A DNA stretch of 45,183 nt, from positions 1 through 45,183 of the forward strand of contig NZ_RHNQ01000013.1 in NCBI RefSeq assembly GCF_003946275.1. The letters run 5' to 3'. The translations under genes were made by a program, and so were the position numbers. Numbering within the stretch: the stretch's first letter is position 1; each line of letters opens with the position of its first letter. Positions 26,059-34,332 of this stretch are shown here, in pieces. The notes beneath the pieces are model-generated. The model was not told the DNA's origin and ran no database searches. It saw only the letters and a list, made by a program, of their open reading frames with translations. This stretch comes from Loigolactobacillus backii. Lineage in GTDB: Bacteria > Bacillota > Bacilli > Lactobacillales > Lactobacillaceae.

Positions 26059-26611
26059 TAAGATTCTCCTTTTGTTCCAGATCAGCCTGATATTGCTTGA
26101 TCCAATCCTGTTTAGTTTTACAAATAGCAATACTTAAATCTAGCGCCCGCAATCCCGCCTCAAACGAAGCAGCAATTGTGGGTTCTTCATTCGTTAGCTG
26201 GGCTTGTAAATGTGCCTGAAAATGCCGGTAAACATCCAAATCAGTCTGCGTTGCTGTAGCGTATTCATTCAGAATTACCCGCTGCGTTGCGATATCCACC
26301 CCAGACATTCCCCGAAATTTAAAGCGATAAATCGATTCACGTTTGGCATCCATTGCCACAGGTAGCAACATTAATTCTTGAAAACGCTGTTTGCCTAATT
26401 CCGTAATCTGCATCATTTTTTTATTTCGAGACTCATCTTGGCTGGCTATCTCTTCAATATAGCCTTGTTTTGTGAGGCGATTAAGTAACGGGTACATAAC
26501 CCCATTCGAAATTACACGGCGCGGTACCAAGCTACTCTCCAGCACTTGGCCAAGCTTGTAACCCGACATTTTATGCGTTCTTAAAATACCTAAAATCAAT
26601 AATTCATACAT
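26045..26611 (-). CDS. PadR-family transcriptional regulator
   Basis: A 188-residue regulator. The N-terminal winged helix begins YELLILGILRTHKMSGYKL and includes GVMYPLLNRLTKQGYIEE. It is followed by a C-terminal helical dimerisation domain, as in the longer PadR subfamily. TAGGAGG precedes the ATG. Its promoter contains two identical palindromes, the likely binding sites. It is first gene of a two-gene operon with the DHA2 exporter. Inducer unknown; drugs or phenolic acids are typical for the family. Confidence 0.92.
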   Translation of the reverse strand: MYELLILGILRTHKMSGYKLGQVLESSLVPRRVISNGVMYPLLNRLTKQGYIEEIASQDESRNKKMMQITELGKQRFQELMLLPVAMDAKRESIYRFKFRGMSGVDIATQRVILNEYATATQTDLDVYRHFQAHLQAQLTNEEPTIAASFEAGLRALDLSIAICKTKQDWIKQYQADLEQKENLNATE

Positions 26612-26622
26612 GTTTGCCTCCT

Positions 26623-26672
26623 ATATGTCGTAGCGACTGATTAAGTATACGTCGGTACGACATATTACGCAA
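26623..26672 (-). promoter_or_regulatory. PadR promoter with two GTCGNNNCGAC operators
   Basis: Minus-strand TTGCGT (26667-26672), 17 bp, TATACT (26644-26649). Two palindromes GTCGNNNCGAC lie at 26627-26637 and 26651-26661, 24 bp centre to centre. One sits in the spacer, one after the -10. An outer 10-bp inverted repeat (26623-26632 and 26656-26665) ties them together. Confidence 0.78.
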
Positions 26673-26768
26673 GCCAAATATTTTCAGTAATTTTATTTGA
26701 AGTCTTAAAATCTCCGAAAAACGGCTGCTCCTTCTTGGTATTGGTTAGCGCTAAGCAGATAAAAAAGG

Positions 26769-26819
26769 CCTTTATGGTTAACTGATGAATGATGCTATCT
26801 CATCGGCTAACCATAAAGG
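26769..26819 (-). terminator. Terminator of the LysR gene
   Basis: Perfect 12-bp outer stem (26769-26780 with 26808-26819) continuing into CTGATGA/TCATCGG. On the minus strand it is followed by TTTTTT (26761-26766). It lies about 107 bp after the LysR stop. Confidence 0.82.
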
Positions 26820-26926
26820 GACCACTTTTAATCTATTTTCGAATTTAAACAATTAACTGATTACTGCCTAATCTTGCGTAATTGAAATCTAACCCAAAAA
26901 CAACAATTCTGGTAATACCAGATTAT

Positions 26927-27835
26927 TTACAACTTAGATGAATTTCTTTTTATAAATGCAAACAGTTCTTGAAGAAGTTTATTATCATTACTTTTATTAA
27001 TGGCACTGATAATATCCTGGTCGCGGCCAACGTTTTCTAAATCACTAATTTTGATGTGATATTTTTCTTCCAACGTACCATCATTCATTCCTGAATATAA
27101 AAAGGCCAATCCCTTCCCCATTGAAACCATGGACAGGCCCTCATCGAGATCCTTGACGTAATAATTTGCCTTTAAGTTAAACCCATTTTTAAGACCTTGA
27201 TTAATAACGTAATCCACAATCACTGGCGACTGTTGTCTTTCAAGTAAAATAAACGTTTCCTGCTTTAAATCAGCAAAAACTATATTTTGCTGCTGACTTA
27301 GTGGGTGCTGAATGGGTATTGCAATTTGTAAATGATTTTTCATAAAGAGCGACTTCTTAATATTTTTGTTGGTCTTAAAATAAGAAGTTAGTCCAAAAAC
27401 CAAGTCATAGCGCCCATCATCGAGACCGTCTGCTAAATTCAGCGGTATATCCTGATTCATTAAAAATTGAACATTTGTATGTTCAGCTTTAAACCGATCC
27501 AACAATTTATACATGTGCCCCAAATTAAAATTTGGTAAATAACCAATTTTTAAAATGACTGCTGTCTGTCCCGCGTTTGCTTGCTGGTCAAACATGTGCG
27601 CTAAATGATCAACGCGTTCTAAAACATCCGTTGTTTCAATTAAAAATCTTTCACCTTCACGCGATAATTTTAACGAGTGACTCTGGCGAATAAATAATGT
27701 GACTCCTAATTCAGTTTCCAATTCCTGAATTCGTCTACTTAGCGTTGGTTGCGAGATGAAAAGCTTTTCTGAAGCCTTAGTAAAGCTTTTCTCAGTCGCA
27801 ACCGCAACAAAATAGTTTAACGTTGATAGCTTCAA
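26927..27835 (-). CDS. LysR-family transcriptional regulator
   Basis: A 302-residue LysR regulator. The winged helix is at residues 1-60 (KSFTKASEKLFISQPTLSRRIQELETELG), followed by a linker helix and an effector-binding domain to the end. The start codon is TTG (27833-27835), with GGAG seven bases upstream; no in-frame ATG fits. It is about 130 bp downstream of the CocE-like gene on the same strand, with a terminator-like hairpin between them. It may regulate that hydrolase gene, but no divergent target is visible. Effector unknown. Confidence 0.9.
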   Translation of the reverse strand: MKLSTLNYFVAVATEKSFTKASEKLFISQPTLSRRIQELETELGVTLFIRQSHSLKLSREGERFLIETTDVLERVDHLAHMFDQQANAGQTAVILKIGYLPNFNLGHMYKLLDRFKAEHTNVQFLMNQDIPLNLADGLDDGRYDLVFGLTSYFKTNKNIKKSLFMKNHLQIAIPIQHPLSQQQNIVFADLKQETFILLERQQSPVIVDYVINQGLKNGFNLKANYYVKDLDEGLSMVSMGKGLAFLYSGMNDGTLEEKYHIKISDLENVGRDQDIISAINKSNDNKLLQELFAFIKRNSSKL

Positions 27836-27849
27836 TAGATAGCTCCATT

Positions 27850-27899
27850 CTAAAAAAATATGTTTGTAGCAACTTTAGCTTAAAGTTACTACAAACATA
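27850..27899 (-). terminator. Terminator-like hairpin between the CocE-like gene and lysR
   Basis: Stem 27859-27877 with 27881-27899 (19 bp, one mismatch), 3-base loop, and on the minus strand a T-rich tail TATTTTTTTAG. It ends just before the LysR ribosome binding site, so it may both terminate the hydrolase transcript and limit read-through into lysR. Confidence 0.8.
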
Positions 27900-27966
27900 C
27901 TAGTTCGACAATATCTATTATTTATTTAACAGCAACGTACTTAAAAAAGCAGATTTTTGCGACCCA

Positions 27967-29736
27967 CTAATTTGCTGGAGTTGTCATTAATGGTAATTGA
28001 AGGTAGGAAGCGTATTCGCCACCTGTATGGAGAATGTGTACCCCCTTATTATCAACCTGACCACCTGGTGTTCCAGGCATTACGCCGCCGAGCTCATCTT
28101 TGGAGCTGATAACAACTCTTAGCGTTTCACCTGCTTTGTATTCCAAGCCAATGGCACTTAGAACAATGTCTAATGAAACAATTTCGCCCTTTTCAAGTTT
28201 TTCTACTCGGTCAAATGTGTATGCTGGAATCTCATCGGTTGCGACTTGATCATCCAGGTGCCGCATTGAAGCGCGCAAACGCCCCCACGCACCCTTATAA
28301 CGAAGTGCAGATGCCCCTTCTTGCGTGAAATCTTGGAGGGCAGCACCGTGATTAGGTACGACAAATTCGCTTAAAACATTCCCAAATTTATCCAATTTTT
28401 GAATCCAAACGAAGACATCCATATCATTATAGCCGTCAACTTCCATAAAAAGTTTTGCCTTAGGATAGCCGACAAACTGCGTATCTTTAGCAAAAGTTGT
28501 TTGGAATGAAGCCCGTCCTGGAAGACCACCCGCCACATATTTAACCGGGAAATCTTTTACTTCGGGCTGAGCCTGCAATGTTCGTGCTAAACCATTCATG
28601 TAATAACGCGTATTTTGGCTGCCGGCCGGTGGAAATGCAGCGGCCGGTATATCAGTTTGATTATGACCTTCAAAATCAATGACCGTATAACGAACCTTAG
28701 GTGTATCTGGCCAGTTATTGTCCTTGTCTAAAAGATAATAACCGAAGAAACGGCGTAATTCTTCGGTATTAGCTTCATCGTAGTAATATGGCCATTCTTG
28801 CCGATCATGAATTCGAAGCCATTTTTCTTTTGAGCCTAACGTCCGCCACGAACGGAATGTTCCCATTGTGTGCAACGTGTTTGAATAACTGGCAATAACA
28901 AAGGCAGGAACAGTGATTTCACTTGGATGAGCAACTTTATCTTGCCAAATATCTGCTGTAGCCAAAGGTTCAGCCTGCAATTCCTTCGTCAAATCTTCAC
29001 GTTTTGCGCCAGTTGCACTAACATGGTTAACCGCCAAACGTTCAATAAAGTTTTCGTCTGGAATACCGCCAATATAGGCTAAATCGCGGTAGCCATCAGC
29101 CAGCCCTTCAGTCGGGTTGATACAAGTTAAATGTGGTGGCTTTGCGGCAGCAATATACCATTGAGAAAAGGCCAGATAGGATGTGCCCGTCAATGCAGTT
29201 TTACCATTAGACCATGATTGGGCGGCCAACCATTCAATTAGGTCATAGCCATCTTCTGCTTCTTGTGAACCGAGCATAGTTGTATTACCTTCACTATGAG
29301 CGATACCACGCATGTCAGGATTACAAACAGCGTAGCCTTTTGATACCCAATAGGCCGGATCTGGCGCTTCGAACTTAGTTAAACCAGAATTCCATTTTTC
29401 ACCCATCCCAAGCATATTGAAAAGATTGACGTAACGTGGTGCCGTACCGTCGCTCTTACCATAAGGACTCCAAGCAATCAATGTTGGTACCTTTTCGCCA
29501 GTTGTTGGTAGGTAAATATCTGTATAAATTGTGACGCCATCGCGTAATTTAACCGGGACGTCCTTTAACATTTTAATATCACAAGTTAATGGTTTGAATC
29601 CTTCAGCAATTTGTTGACCCTTTTTTAAAATCATTTCTTTTGTTTCAAATGGACTAAGAACACCATGTTCAACGCCATTATCAATGTAATCAAAAGATGG
29701 GCTAAATTTCATTTTTTCAGTAATTTTTACAGTCAT
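27967..29736 (-). CDS. CocE/NonD-type hydrolase (S15 peptidase fold)
   Basis: A 589-residue alpha/beta-hydrolase with the S15/CocE core and a C-terminal jelly-roll domain of about 200 residues. The nucleophile Ser186 lies in TGTSYLAFSQW, after the MRGIAHSEG motif. Relatives are X-Pro dipeptidyl peptidases, cocaine esterase and acylases. The usual acid segment GWYD reads ASYSN here, so the textbook Asp is not at its normal place. The frame extends to 29751, but ATG 29736 follows TTGGAGG at good spacing. A terminator hairpin follows the stop, then lysR. Substrate unknown; esters or amides are likely. Confidence 0.86.
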   Translation of the reverse strand: MTVKITEKMKFSPSFDYIDNGVEHGVLSPFETKEMILKKGQQIAEGFKPLTCDIKMLKDVPVKLRDGVTIYTDIYLPTTGEKVPTLIAWSPYGKSDGTAPRYVNLFNMLGMGEKWNSGLTKFEAPDPAYWVSKGYAVCNPDMRGIAHSEGNTTMLGSQEAEDGYDLIEWLAAQSWSNGKTALTGTSYLAFSQWYIAAAKPPHLTCINPTEGLADGYRDLAYIGGIPDENFIERLAVNHVSATGAKREDLTKELQAEPLATADIWQDKVAHPSEITVPAFVIASYSNTLHTMGTFRSWRTLGSKEKWLRIHDRQEWPYYYDEANTEELRRFFGYYLLDKDNNWPDTPKVRYTVIDFEGHNQTDIPAAAFPPAGSQNTRYYMNGLARTLQAQPEVKDFPVKYVAGGLPGRASFQTTFAKDTQFVGYPKAKLFMEVDGYNDMDVFVWIQKLDKFGNVLSEFVVPNHGAALQDFTQEGASALRYKGAWGRLRASMRHLDDQVATDEIPAYTFDRVEKLEKGEIVSLDIVLSAIGLEYKAGETLRVVISSKDELGGVMPGTPGGQVDNKGVHILHTGGEYASYLQLPLMTTPAN

Positions 29737-30158
29737 TCGTATTACCTCCAATTAAATATGTCTAAGTGATTAACTACTTTGAAGTATATCGGCCAGCATT
29801 GCGGAAGTACAATCGTTTTTCTGGATACTCATTTTATGAATACCGTGTTATTTATAAAGTGAATAGCAGGTGGCTTCAACATTTTCATAAAGACCTTTAT
29901 AGTAAGTCAACTGGTAATTGGAGTATGTTGAGCAACTTTGCCCGTATTTTTCCGACAAATTTTTGCTAATCAAAAATATGTCAATGTTATTAATTTACAC
30001 AATAATTTCTAAAAAGGCAGCTATGACTATAATTTTAGGAAAAAAAACATTGTTTATTACGTTCTACCAACACCATTTAATAAATAATTAAGCTTTCAAT
30101 TAACTTCTTGTTAAGATTCTGACCACATGCTGAAGATAGTCAGAAAAAGGAGGTCGCA
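29737..30158. other. Divergent intergenic region, no gene
   Basis: About 420 bp, A/T-rich, between the CocE-like gene (minus) and the ABC operon (plus). A short plus-strand frame at 29766-29969 has no ribosome binding site. I see no strong operator, repeat or consensus promoter; AAAAAGGAGG at the right end belongs to the ABC gene. Confidence 0.6.
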
Positions 30159-31088
30159 ATGATGGAAGAGGTTTTAAAAATTGATCAAGTAGCAAAACAA
30201 TTTGGTCGGCAAACCGTTTTAAATGATGTTAATATCACGCTTCATCGTGGTGATATTTATGGGCTCATCGGGCGAAATGGTGCTGGAAAAACCACCATTC
30301 TAAAATCAATCATTAAACTTATTCAACCTACTAAAGGAACAATTACTCTGTTTGGTGTAACTAAGGGCTCAAATTATATTCACCAGCTCAGGCGAACCGG
30401 AAGTATTATCGAAAGTCCAGTGGCAGTTGACCAGCTAACGGCCCGTCAAAACTTAATTTATTACAGTAAAATCCATGGCGTGGTTGATTCAAACGCTGTA
30501 GATGACACTTTAAAGTTTGTTGGCCTAGATACAACAGGAAAAAAGAAATTTAAAGATTTTTCTCTGGGAATGAAGCAAAAAATGGGATTGGCAATTGCCC
30601 TTCTCAATAAACCGGATTTCCTTATTTTGGATGAACCAATTAACGGTCTTGATCCAATCGCTATTGTTGAATTTCGTGAACTACTCTTAAAACTCAATCG
30701 TACCCAACAAATGACGATTCTAATTTCAAGTCATATTTTGGATGAACTTTATCAATTGGCCACACGCTTTGGCATTTTAAATAATGGTACTATCGTCAAG
30801 GAAATCACTAAGCAGGAATTTGAAGAACAGAGCCGTGAATTTATCAAACTTGAGGTCGATAATCCTGATCTGGCCACGAATGTGCTTCGAAAAATTGGCT
30901 GCTCTAATTTTAAAGTGATTAACGACCATCGGATTAATATTTATCAACTGGATATTGCTAATGCAAAGATTGCATCTAGTTTAATTGAAAACCAAGTCCA
31001 ATTATCAACGATTACGCGTGAAGGTTTAAATCTGGAACAATATTTCAAACAATTAATTGATGGAATGGGAGGTGAACAAGATGTTTAA
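30159..31088 (+). CDS. ABC transporter ATP-binding protein (BcrA / lantibiotic-protection type)
   Basis: A 309-residue ATPase. Walker A is GRNGAGKTT near residue 40, signature FSLGMKQKMGLA, Walker B FLILDEPINGLDP, H-loop SSHIL. The length and the extra 90-residue C-terminal domain match BcrA, the bacitracin and lantibiotic-immunity type. AAAAAGGAGG precedes the ATG; a second ATG follows directly. The permease start overlaps its stop by 8 bases. A two-component system lies convergently next to the permease. Export of a membrane-active peptide is the best guess, from family and context only. Confidence 0.9.
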   Translation: MMEEVLKIDQVAKQFGRQTVLNDVNITLHRGDIYGLIGRNGAGKTTILKSIIKLIQPTKGTITLFGVTKGSNYIHQLRRTGSIIESPVAVDQLTARQNLIYYSKIHGVVDSNAVDDTLKFVGLDTTGKKKFKDFSLGMKQKMGLAIALLNKPDFLILDEPINGLDPIAIVEFRELLLKLNRTQQMTILISSHILDELYQLATRFGILNNGTIVKEITKQEFEEQSREFIKLEVDNPDLATNVLRKIGCSNFKVINDHRINIYQLDIANAKIASSLIENQVQLSTITREGLNLEQYFKQLIDGMGGEQDV

Positions 31089-31851
31089 TATGATTCGCGG
31101 TGATTTCTATCGTTTAAAACACTCCAAAGGATTTTACATTACCGAATTTATTCTGATTGCTTTAGTTCTAAGTTCGGTTTTAACAGGTACTTTAGGCACT
31201 ATTGGTGCTCGCTCTGACTCGATAGAGGAATTTCAGCAAGCCGGTGGCGCCTGGAACGCGGTTAAAGCAACAAAATTAATGACCAGCATGTGCAGTTTTT
31301 TGATTTATTTAATTCTCCCATTATTTATTATGACAACTGGTTTTGAATTCTCACGGCGTTCCTATAAAAATCCTCTAAGTAGCGGTATGACAAGGCTAAA
31401 TTATTATTTATCAAAATATTCTGTATTTATCGTAATTGTTTTGCTTCAAGTAATTTTATATTACGGAACAGTCTATGTCGTTACTGGTATTAAAAACGGA
31501 TTTGGTATTTTTACATTAAATTTTGGAATTAAAATGGCACAAGCAATTTTATTACAGTTGTTATTACTATTAGCAATTTTTTCTGTTTCTATATTAGTCC
31601 TCTTTATCACGTTCTCTACGATTTCGGCTGTTGTAACTACTATTATTTTTCCACTACTGGTGAACATTTTACACATGATTTTCATTAAGGTTGCTTGGCT
31701 CAAATACTTCGATTTTCAGGGAACGATCGATTCTGCCTATTTCACTCATTTATCAACCCAAAATTTAGAGTTTTACATTTTGGCAGCCTGTGGCACCATT
31801 GTTGTCTGTGGATTATTGTCTACTTATATTTTCAATCAAAAAAATCTGTGA
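31081..31851 (+). CDS. ABC transporter permease (ABC-2 / bacteriocin-immunity type)
   Basis: A 256-residue membrane protein with six predicted spans and the N-terminal RGDFYRLKHSKGFY segment typical of ABC-2 permeases of the BcrB/LanE group. ATG 31081 overlaps the ATPase stop and has GGAGGTGAA upstream, so the start at 31057 inside that gene is rejected. Its stop codon lies inside the left arm of a terminator hairpin shared with the convergent histidine kinase gene. Works with the ATPase before it; cargo unknown. Confidence 0.88.
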   Translation: MFNMIRGDFYRLKHSKGFYITEFILIALVLSSVLTGTLGTIGARSDSIEEFQQAGGAWNAVKATKLMTSMCSFLIYLILPLFIMTTGFEFSRRSYKNPLSSGMTRLNYYLSKYSVFIVIVLLQVILYYGTVYVVTGIKNGFGIFTLNFGIKMAQAILLQLLLLLAIFSVSILVLFITFSTISAVVTTIIFPLLVNILHMIFIKVAWLKYFDFQGTIDSAYFTHLSTQNLEFYILAACGTIVVCGLLSTYIFNQKNL

Positions 31852-31873
31852 TTCACTCACAGATTTTTTTTGA
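31839..31873. terminator. Shared bidirectional terminator containing both stop codons
   Basis: AATCTGTGA and TCACAGATT form a 9-bp stem with a 5-base loop, flanked by runs of seven A and eight T. The permease TGA (31849-31851) and the kinase TGA (31857-31859, minus strand) are the two arms' inner ends. Confidence 0.92.
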
Positions 31874-32753
31874 TAAAGGCTAATTCAATTGTAAAATTTG
31901 TCTTCTTGGTTTGAATAGTCATTGTGCCATTCATCAGCTTGGCCAATTTTTCCGTGATGTATAGACCTAGGCCGGCATTTTCCGACTTACGCGCTAAATC
32001 CTCGGTGTAAAAACGATTAGTCAACCGATCTGGATTCCTAATTGGTTGGGCTAACGAATTCTCAAACTTTAGCCACAAACGCTGGTCATCACTTTTTAAA
32101 GTAATCGTGGCCGTGGCAGTTCCATGTTCTAAAATATTGCCCAAAATGTTTTGTAAAATCCGTTGGAATGCATCATGATCGACCACCCACCAGCAATTGG
32201 ACTGAAGATTTAGTTTCAGTTCAATTTTTTTACTTGTAAGCGCTTCGTACATCCCCAAAATCATTTCTTGAAGGAAGTTGGTCACGTTAATTTTTTGGAA
32301 ATTAAGAGCCAATTTATGTTCGTTCAAACGATTATACATCAACAATAAATCTAGATGCTTGGCGACATTATTTAAATTCTGTTCGATCCGTTCCAAACTT
32401 TGTCGATCATCATTTTGGATAGTTGTATTCTTCAGCAGAACTTGCGTGTACCCACTGGCCACCGTCAATGGAGTTCTTAAATCATGGGCAATATTGTGAA
32501 TGGCGACATCTTGTTCCCCTTTCAACTGGTAGAGTTGCTGCTCACTTTTTTGATGTTTATTTAATAAGAGATTCACTTTGTGAGCGAGATCCTTAACTAA
32601 AAAATTACGCGAATGGAGATTCAGTTCTTGATTTGTGGAATCCTGGATAATCACATTTAGCTGGGAAATCACCCGTTTTACGTCAAATAAAACAAACAAC
32701 AGGTAGCCACAAAGCAACAATAAAATAATAACTATAATTGCTAAAATCATCAT
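31857..32753 (-). CDS. Sensor histidine kinase
   Basis: A 298-residue kinase. One N-terminal membrane span (about residues 2-24) is followed by a HAMP-like linker, the phospho-acceptor His90 in HNIAHDLRTPLT, and an HATPase domain with N box (NILGNILEHG) and GLGLY. There is almost no extracellular domain, so the signal may come through the membrane or a partner transporter. The frame opens at 32777, but ATG 32753 forms an ATGA overlap with the response-regulator stop, so I use it. The convergent ABC exporter is a plausible partner; that link is inferred. Confidence 0.9.
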   Translation of the reverse strand: MMILAIIVIILLLLCGYLLFVLFDVKRVISQLNVIIQDSTNQELNLHSRNFLVKDLAHKVNLLLNKHQKSEQQLYQLKGEQDVAIHNIAHDLRTPLTVASGYTQVLLKNTTIQNDDRQSLERIEQNLNNVAKHLDLLLMYNRLNEHKLALNFQKINVTNFLQEMILGMYEALTSKKIELKLNLQSNCWWVVDHDAFQRILQNILGNILEHGTATATITLKSDDQRLWLKFENSLAQPIRNPDRLTNRFYTEDLARKSENAGLGLYITEKLAKLMNGTMTIQTKKTNFTIELAFIKKNL

Positions 32754-33418
32754 GCGAGTTTGACCCCGATTCCCCATACCGTTTGGATATAATTATTGTT
32801 AGGATCCATTGTTTGCAGAACTTTTCTCAAGTTACTAAGGTGAACATTCATCGTGTTGTCATCGTCGTAATATTCTGCCTGCCAAACTGCACGGTAAAGT
32901 TGCTTCTTAGTGAAGATTTGTTTTGGATGTGTGAATAATGTTTTGAGAATATCAAATTCTTTCTTTTTCAGTAATTGTGTTTGTGCGCCATTGGTAATCG
33001 AAAAAGTCGCAGGTAATAACGTAATGGCCTTATACTGCACACTTGCCACAGTACTTTTAGTGACATGATCTCGCAATTGAACACTAATGCGCGCCTGTAA
33101 TTCTTCAATATCAAATGGTTTCGTGATGTAGTCGTTTGCACCCGCCAATAGAAGTTTGGCAATATCTGGACGTGTATCTAAGGCCGTCAAAATAATGACG
33201 GGAATTTTTGTCTGCTGGCGGAGTTCGCCTAAAACTTCATCGCCACTTTTTCCCGGCAACATTCGATCGAGCAAAACTAAATCAATTGAATTTGCATTAA
33301 ACAACAGTAATCCTTCTGTCCCGGAATAAGCGCTGACAAGCTGATAATGTGCTTGCAAAACTTTTTTGAGTAATTCCTGCATTTCATTATTATCTTCGAC
33401 AATTAAAATTGTTTTCAT
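32750..33418 (-). CDS. Response regulator, OmpR/PhoB family
   Basis: A 222-residue regulator. The receiver domain has acidic residues in VEDN near 8-9, phospho-acceptor Asp51 (LLDRMLPG), Thr in ILTALD and Lys in ITKPFD. The C-terminal winged helix includes LLKKKEFDILKTLF and VHLSNLRKVL. The frame starts at 33454, but ATG 33418 with AGGTGGGATG upstream begins the receiver. It is first in the operon with the kinase. Target unknown; the convergent BcrA-type ABC operon is the first candidate. Confidence 0.93.
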   Translation of the reverse strand: MKTILIVEDNNEMQELLKKVLQAHYQLVSAYSGTEGLLLFNANSIDLVLLDRMLPGKSGDEVLGELRQQTKIPVIILTALDTRPDIAKLLLAGANDYITKPFDIEELQARISVQLRDHVTKSTVASVQYKAITLLPATFSITNGAQTQLLKKKEFDILKTLFTHPKQIFTKKQLYRAVWQAEYYDDDNTMNVHLSNLRKVLQTMDPNNNYIQTVWGIGVKLA

Positions 33419-33530
33419 AGACACATCCCACCTTAAATCTATTATAACCTGCACAAGTCACAAAAAGTGAAAATCAAGAAATTTGCAGTTTCTTCCGAAT
33501 AAAGCCCCTATCCTGTTCCTAAAATTCTAG

Positions 33531-33582
33531 TTGACGTAACTACCAAAGGAGTTTATTCTGGCATTAGATACCAATGGTATGT
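33531..33582 (+). promoter_or_regulatory. TetR promoter with operator O1
   Basis: TTGACG (33531-33536), 17 bp, TATTCT (33554-33559). The operator half-sites AGATACC and GGTATGT (33566-33582, 3-bp centre) lie at the expected transcription start. The same 17-bp pattern occurs twice upstream of the ABC operon at 34333. Confidence 0.75.
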
Positions 33583-33600
33583 AAAGGCGGTGAATGATTC

Positions 33601-34233
33601 GTGGCAAGAGGGCGTAATCCCGAAGAGACACGTAGAAAAATTCTGGAGGTCTCACGAAAATTATTTTTGGAAAAAGGCTTCGATAATACAAGTGTTCAAG
33701 ACATTATTGATCAGCTTGGCGGCATGACCAAGGGTGTTATTTATTATCACTTCAAGTCAAAATTTGATATTTTACAGGCAATCGTTAATGTGACTGAACA
33801 GGACGTTGGTGAATTCAAATGGCACGGCAATAATGGTTTGGAAAAATTGCAGAATTCGTTGAAAGAGGCCTTTAGCAATTTGGAACAGCAAAAGCTCGCC
33901 TACTCGGCGGCAATCACTTTGCGCAGTCCGCGATTACTTGGTGAACAATATCTCGACATGTTCAAATATGCGGTCCCCGAAATTCAGGCATTAATTCAAG
34001 AAGGCCGTGCGGATGGCTCAATTAAAACGAACTATCCAGAAGAATTGGCTGATTTAATCGTCCTCACGTTAAATATTTGGATCGGTTTCCAGTCTTCAGT
34101 ACTCACAGAAGATGAGTTACGCCGTAAAATCAGTTTTATCAAACTGACTTTTGACGGATTAGGCGTACCAGTGATCAACGATGAGCTCTTGGACCTGATT
34201 TACAAATTATTCAATCATTTGAAAAAAGAATAG
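33601..34233 (+). CDS. TetR-family transcriptional regulator
   Basis: A 210-residue TetR protein. The HTH is at residues 10-56 (RRKILEVSRKLFLEKGFDNTSV, then GVIYYHFKSKFDIL), followed by a helical ligand domain. The start codon is GTG at 33601; AAGGCGGTGA lies upstream at a slightly long distance. Its promoter and the following ABC operon's leader share a palindromic operator, so it likely represses itself and the exporter genes. Ligand unknown. Confidence 0.92.
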   Translation: MARGRNPEETRRKILEVSRKLFLEKGFDNTSVQDIIDQLGGMTKGVIYYHFKSKFDILQAIVNVTEQDVGEFKWHGNNGLEKLQNSLKEAFSNLEQQKLAYSAAITLRSPRLLGEQYLDMFKYAVPEIQALIQEGRADGSIKTNYPEELADLIVLTLNIWIGFQSSVLTEDELRRKISFIKLTFDGLGVPVINDELLDLIYKLFNHLKKE

Positions 34234-34257
34234 CAGCGGCTATTTTTTAGGCGAGCT

Positions 34258-34318
34258 ACATACTGCTAGTATGTTAGCTAGCCAATATTTTTTAAAATAT
34301 TACATACCAATAGTATGT
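34258..34318 (+). promoter_or_regulatory. Two TetR operators (O2 and O3) before the ABC-MFS operon
   Basis: ACATACT-GCT-AGTATGT at 34258-34274 is a perfect 7-bp inverted repeat; ACATACC-AAT-AGTATGT at 34302-34318 matches 6 of 7. Centres are 44 bp apart, about four helical turns. Both resemble O1 before the tetR gene itself. The CGGAGG ribosome binding site follows. Confidence 0.78.
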
Positions 34319-34332
34319 TACGGAGGTAAACT

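Noticed and set aside
29766-29969. 67-codon frame upstream of the ABC operon, considered as a bacteriocin-like peptide
   Set aside because: No ribosome binding site, no double-glycine leader or Cys pattern, and it starts in the hydrolase leader.
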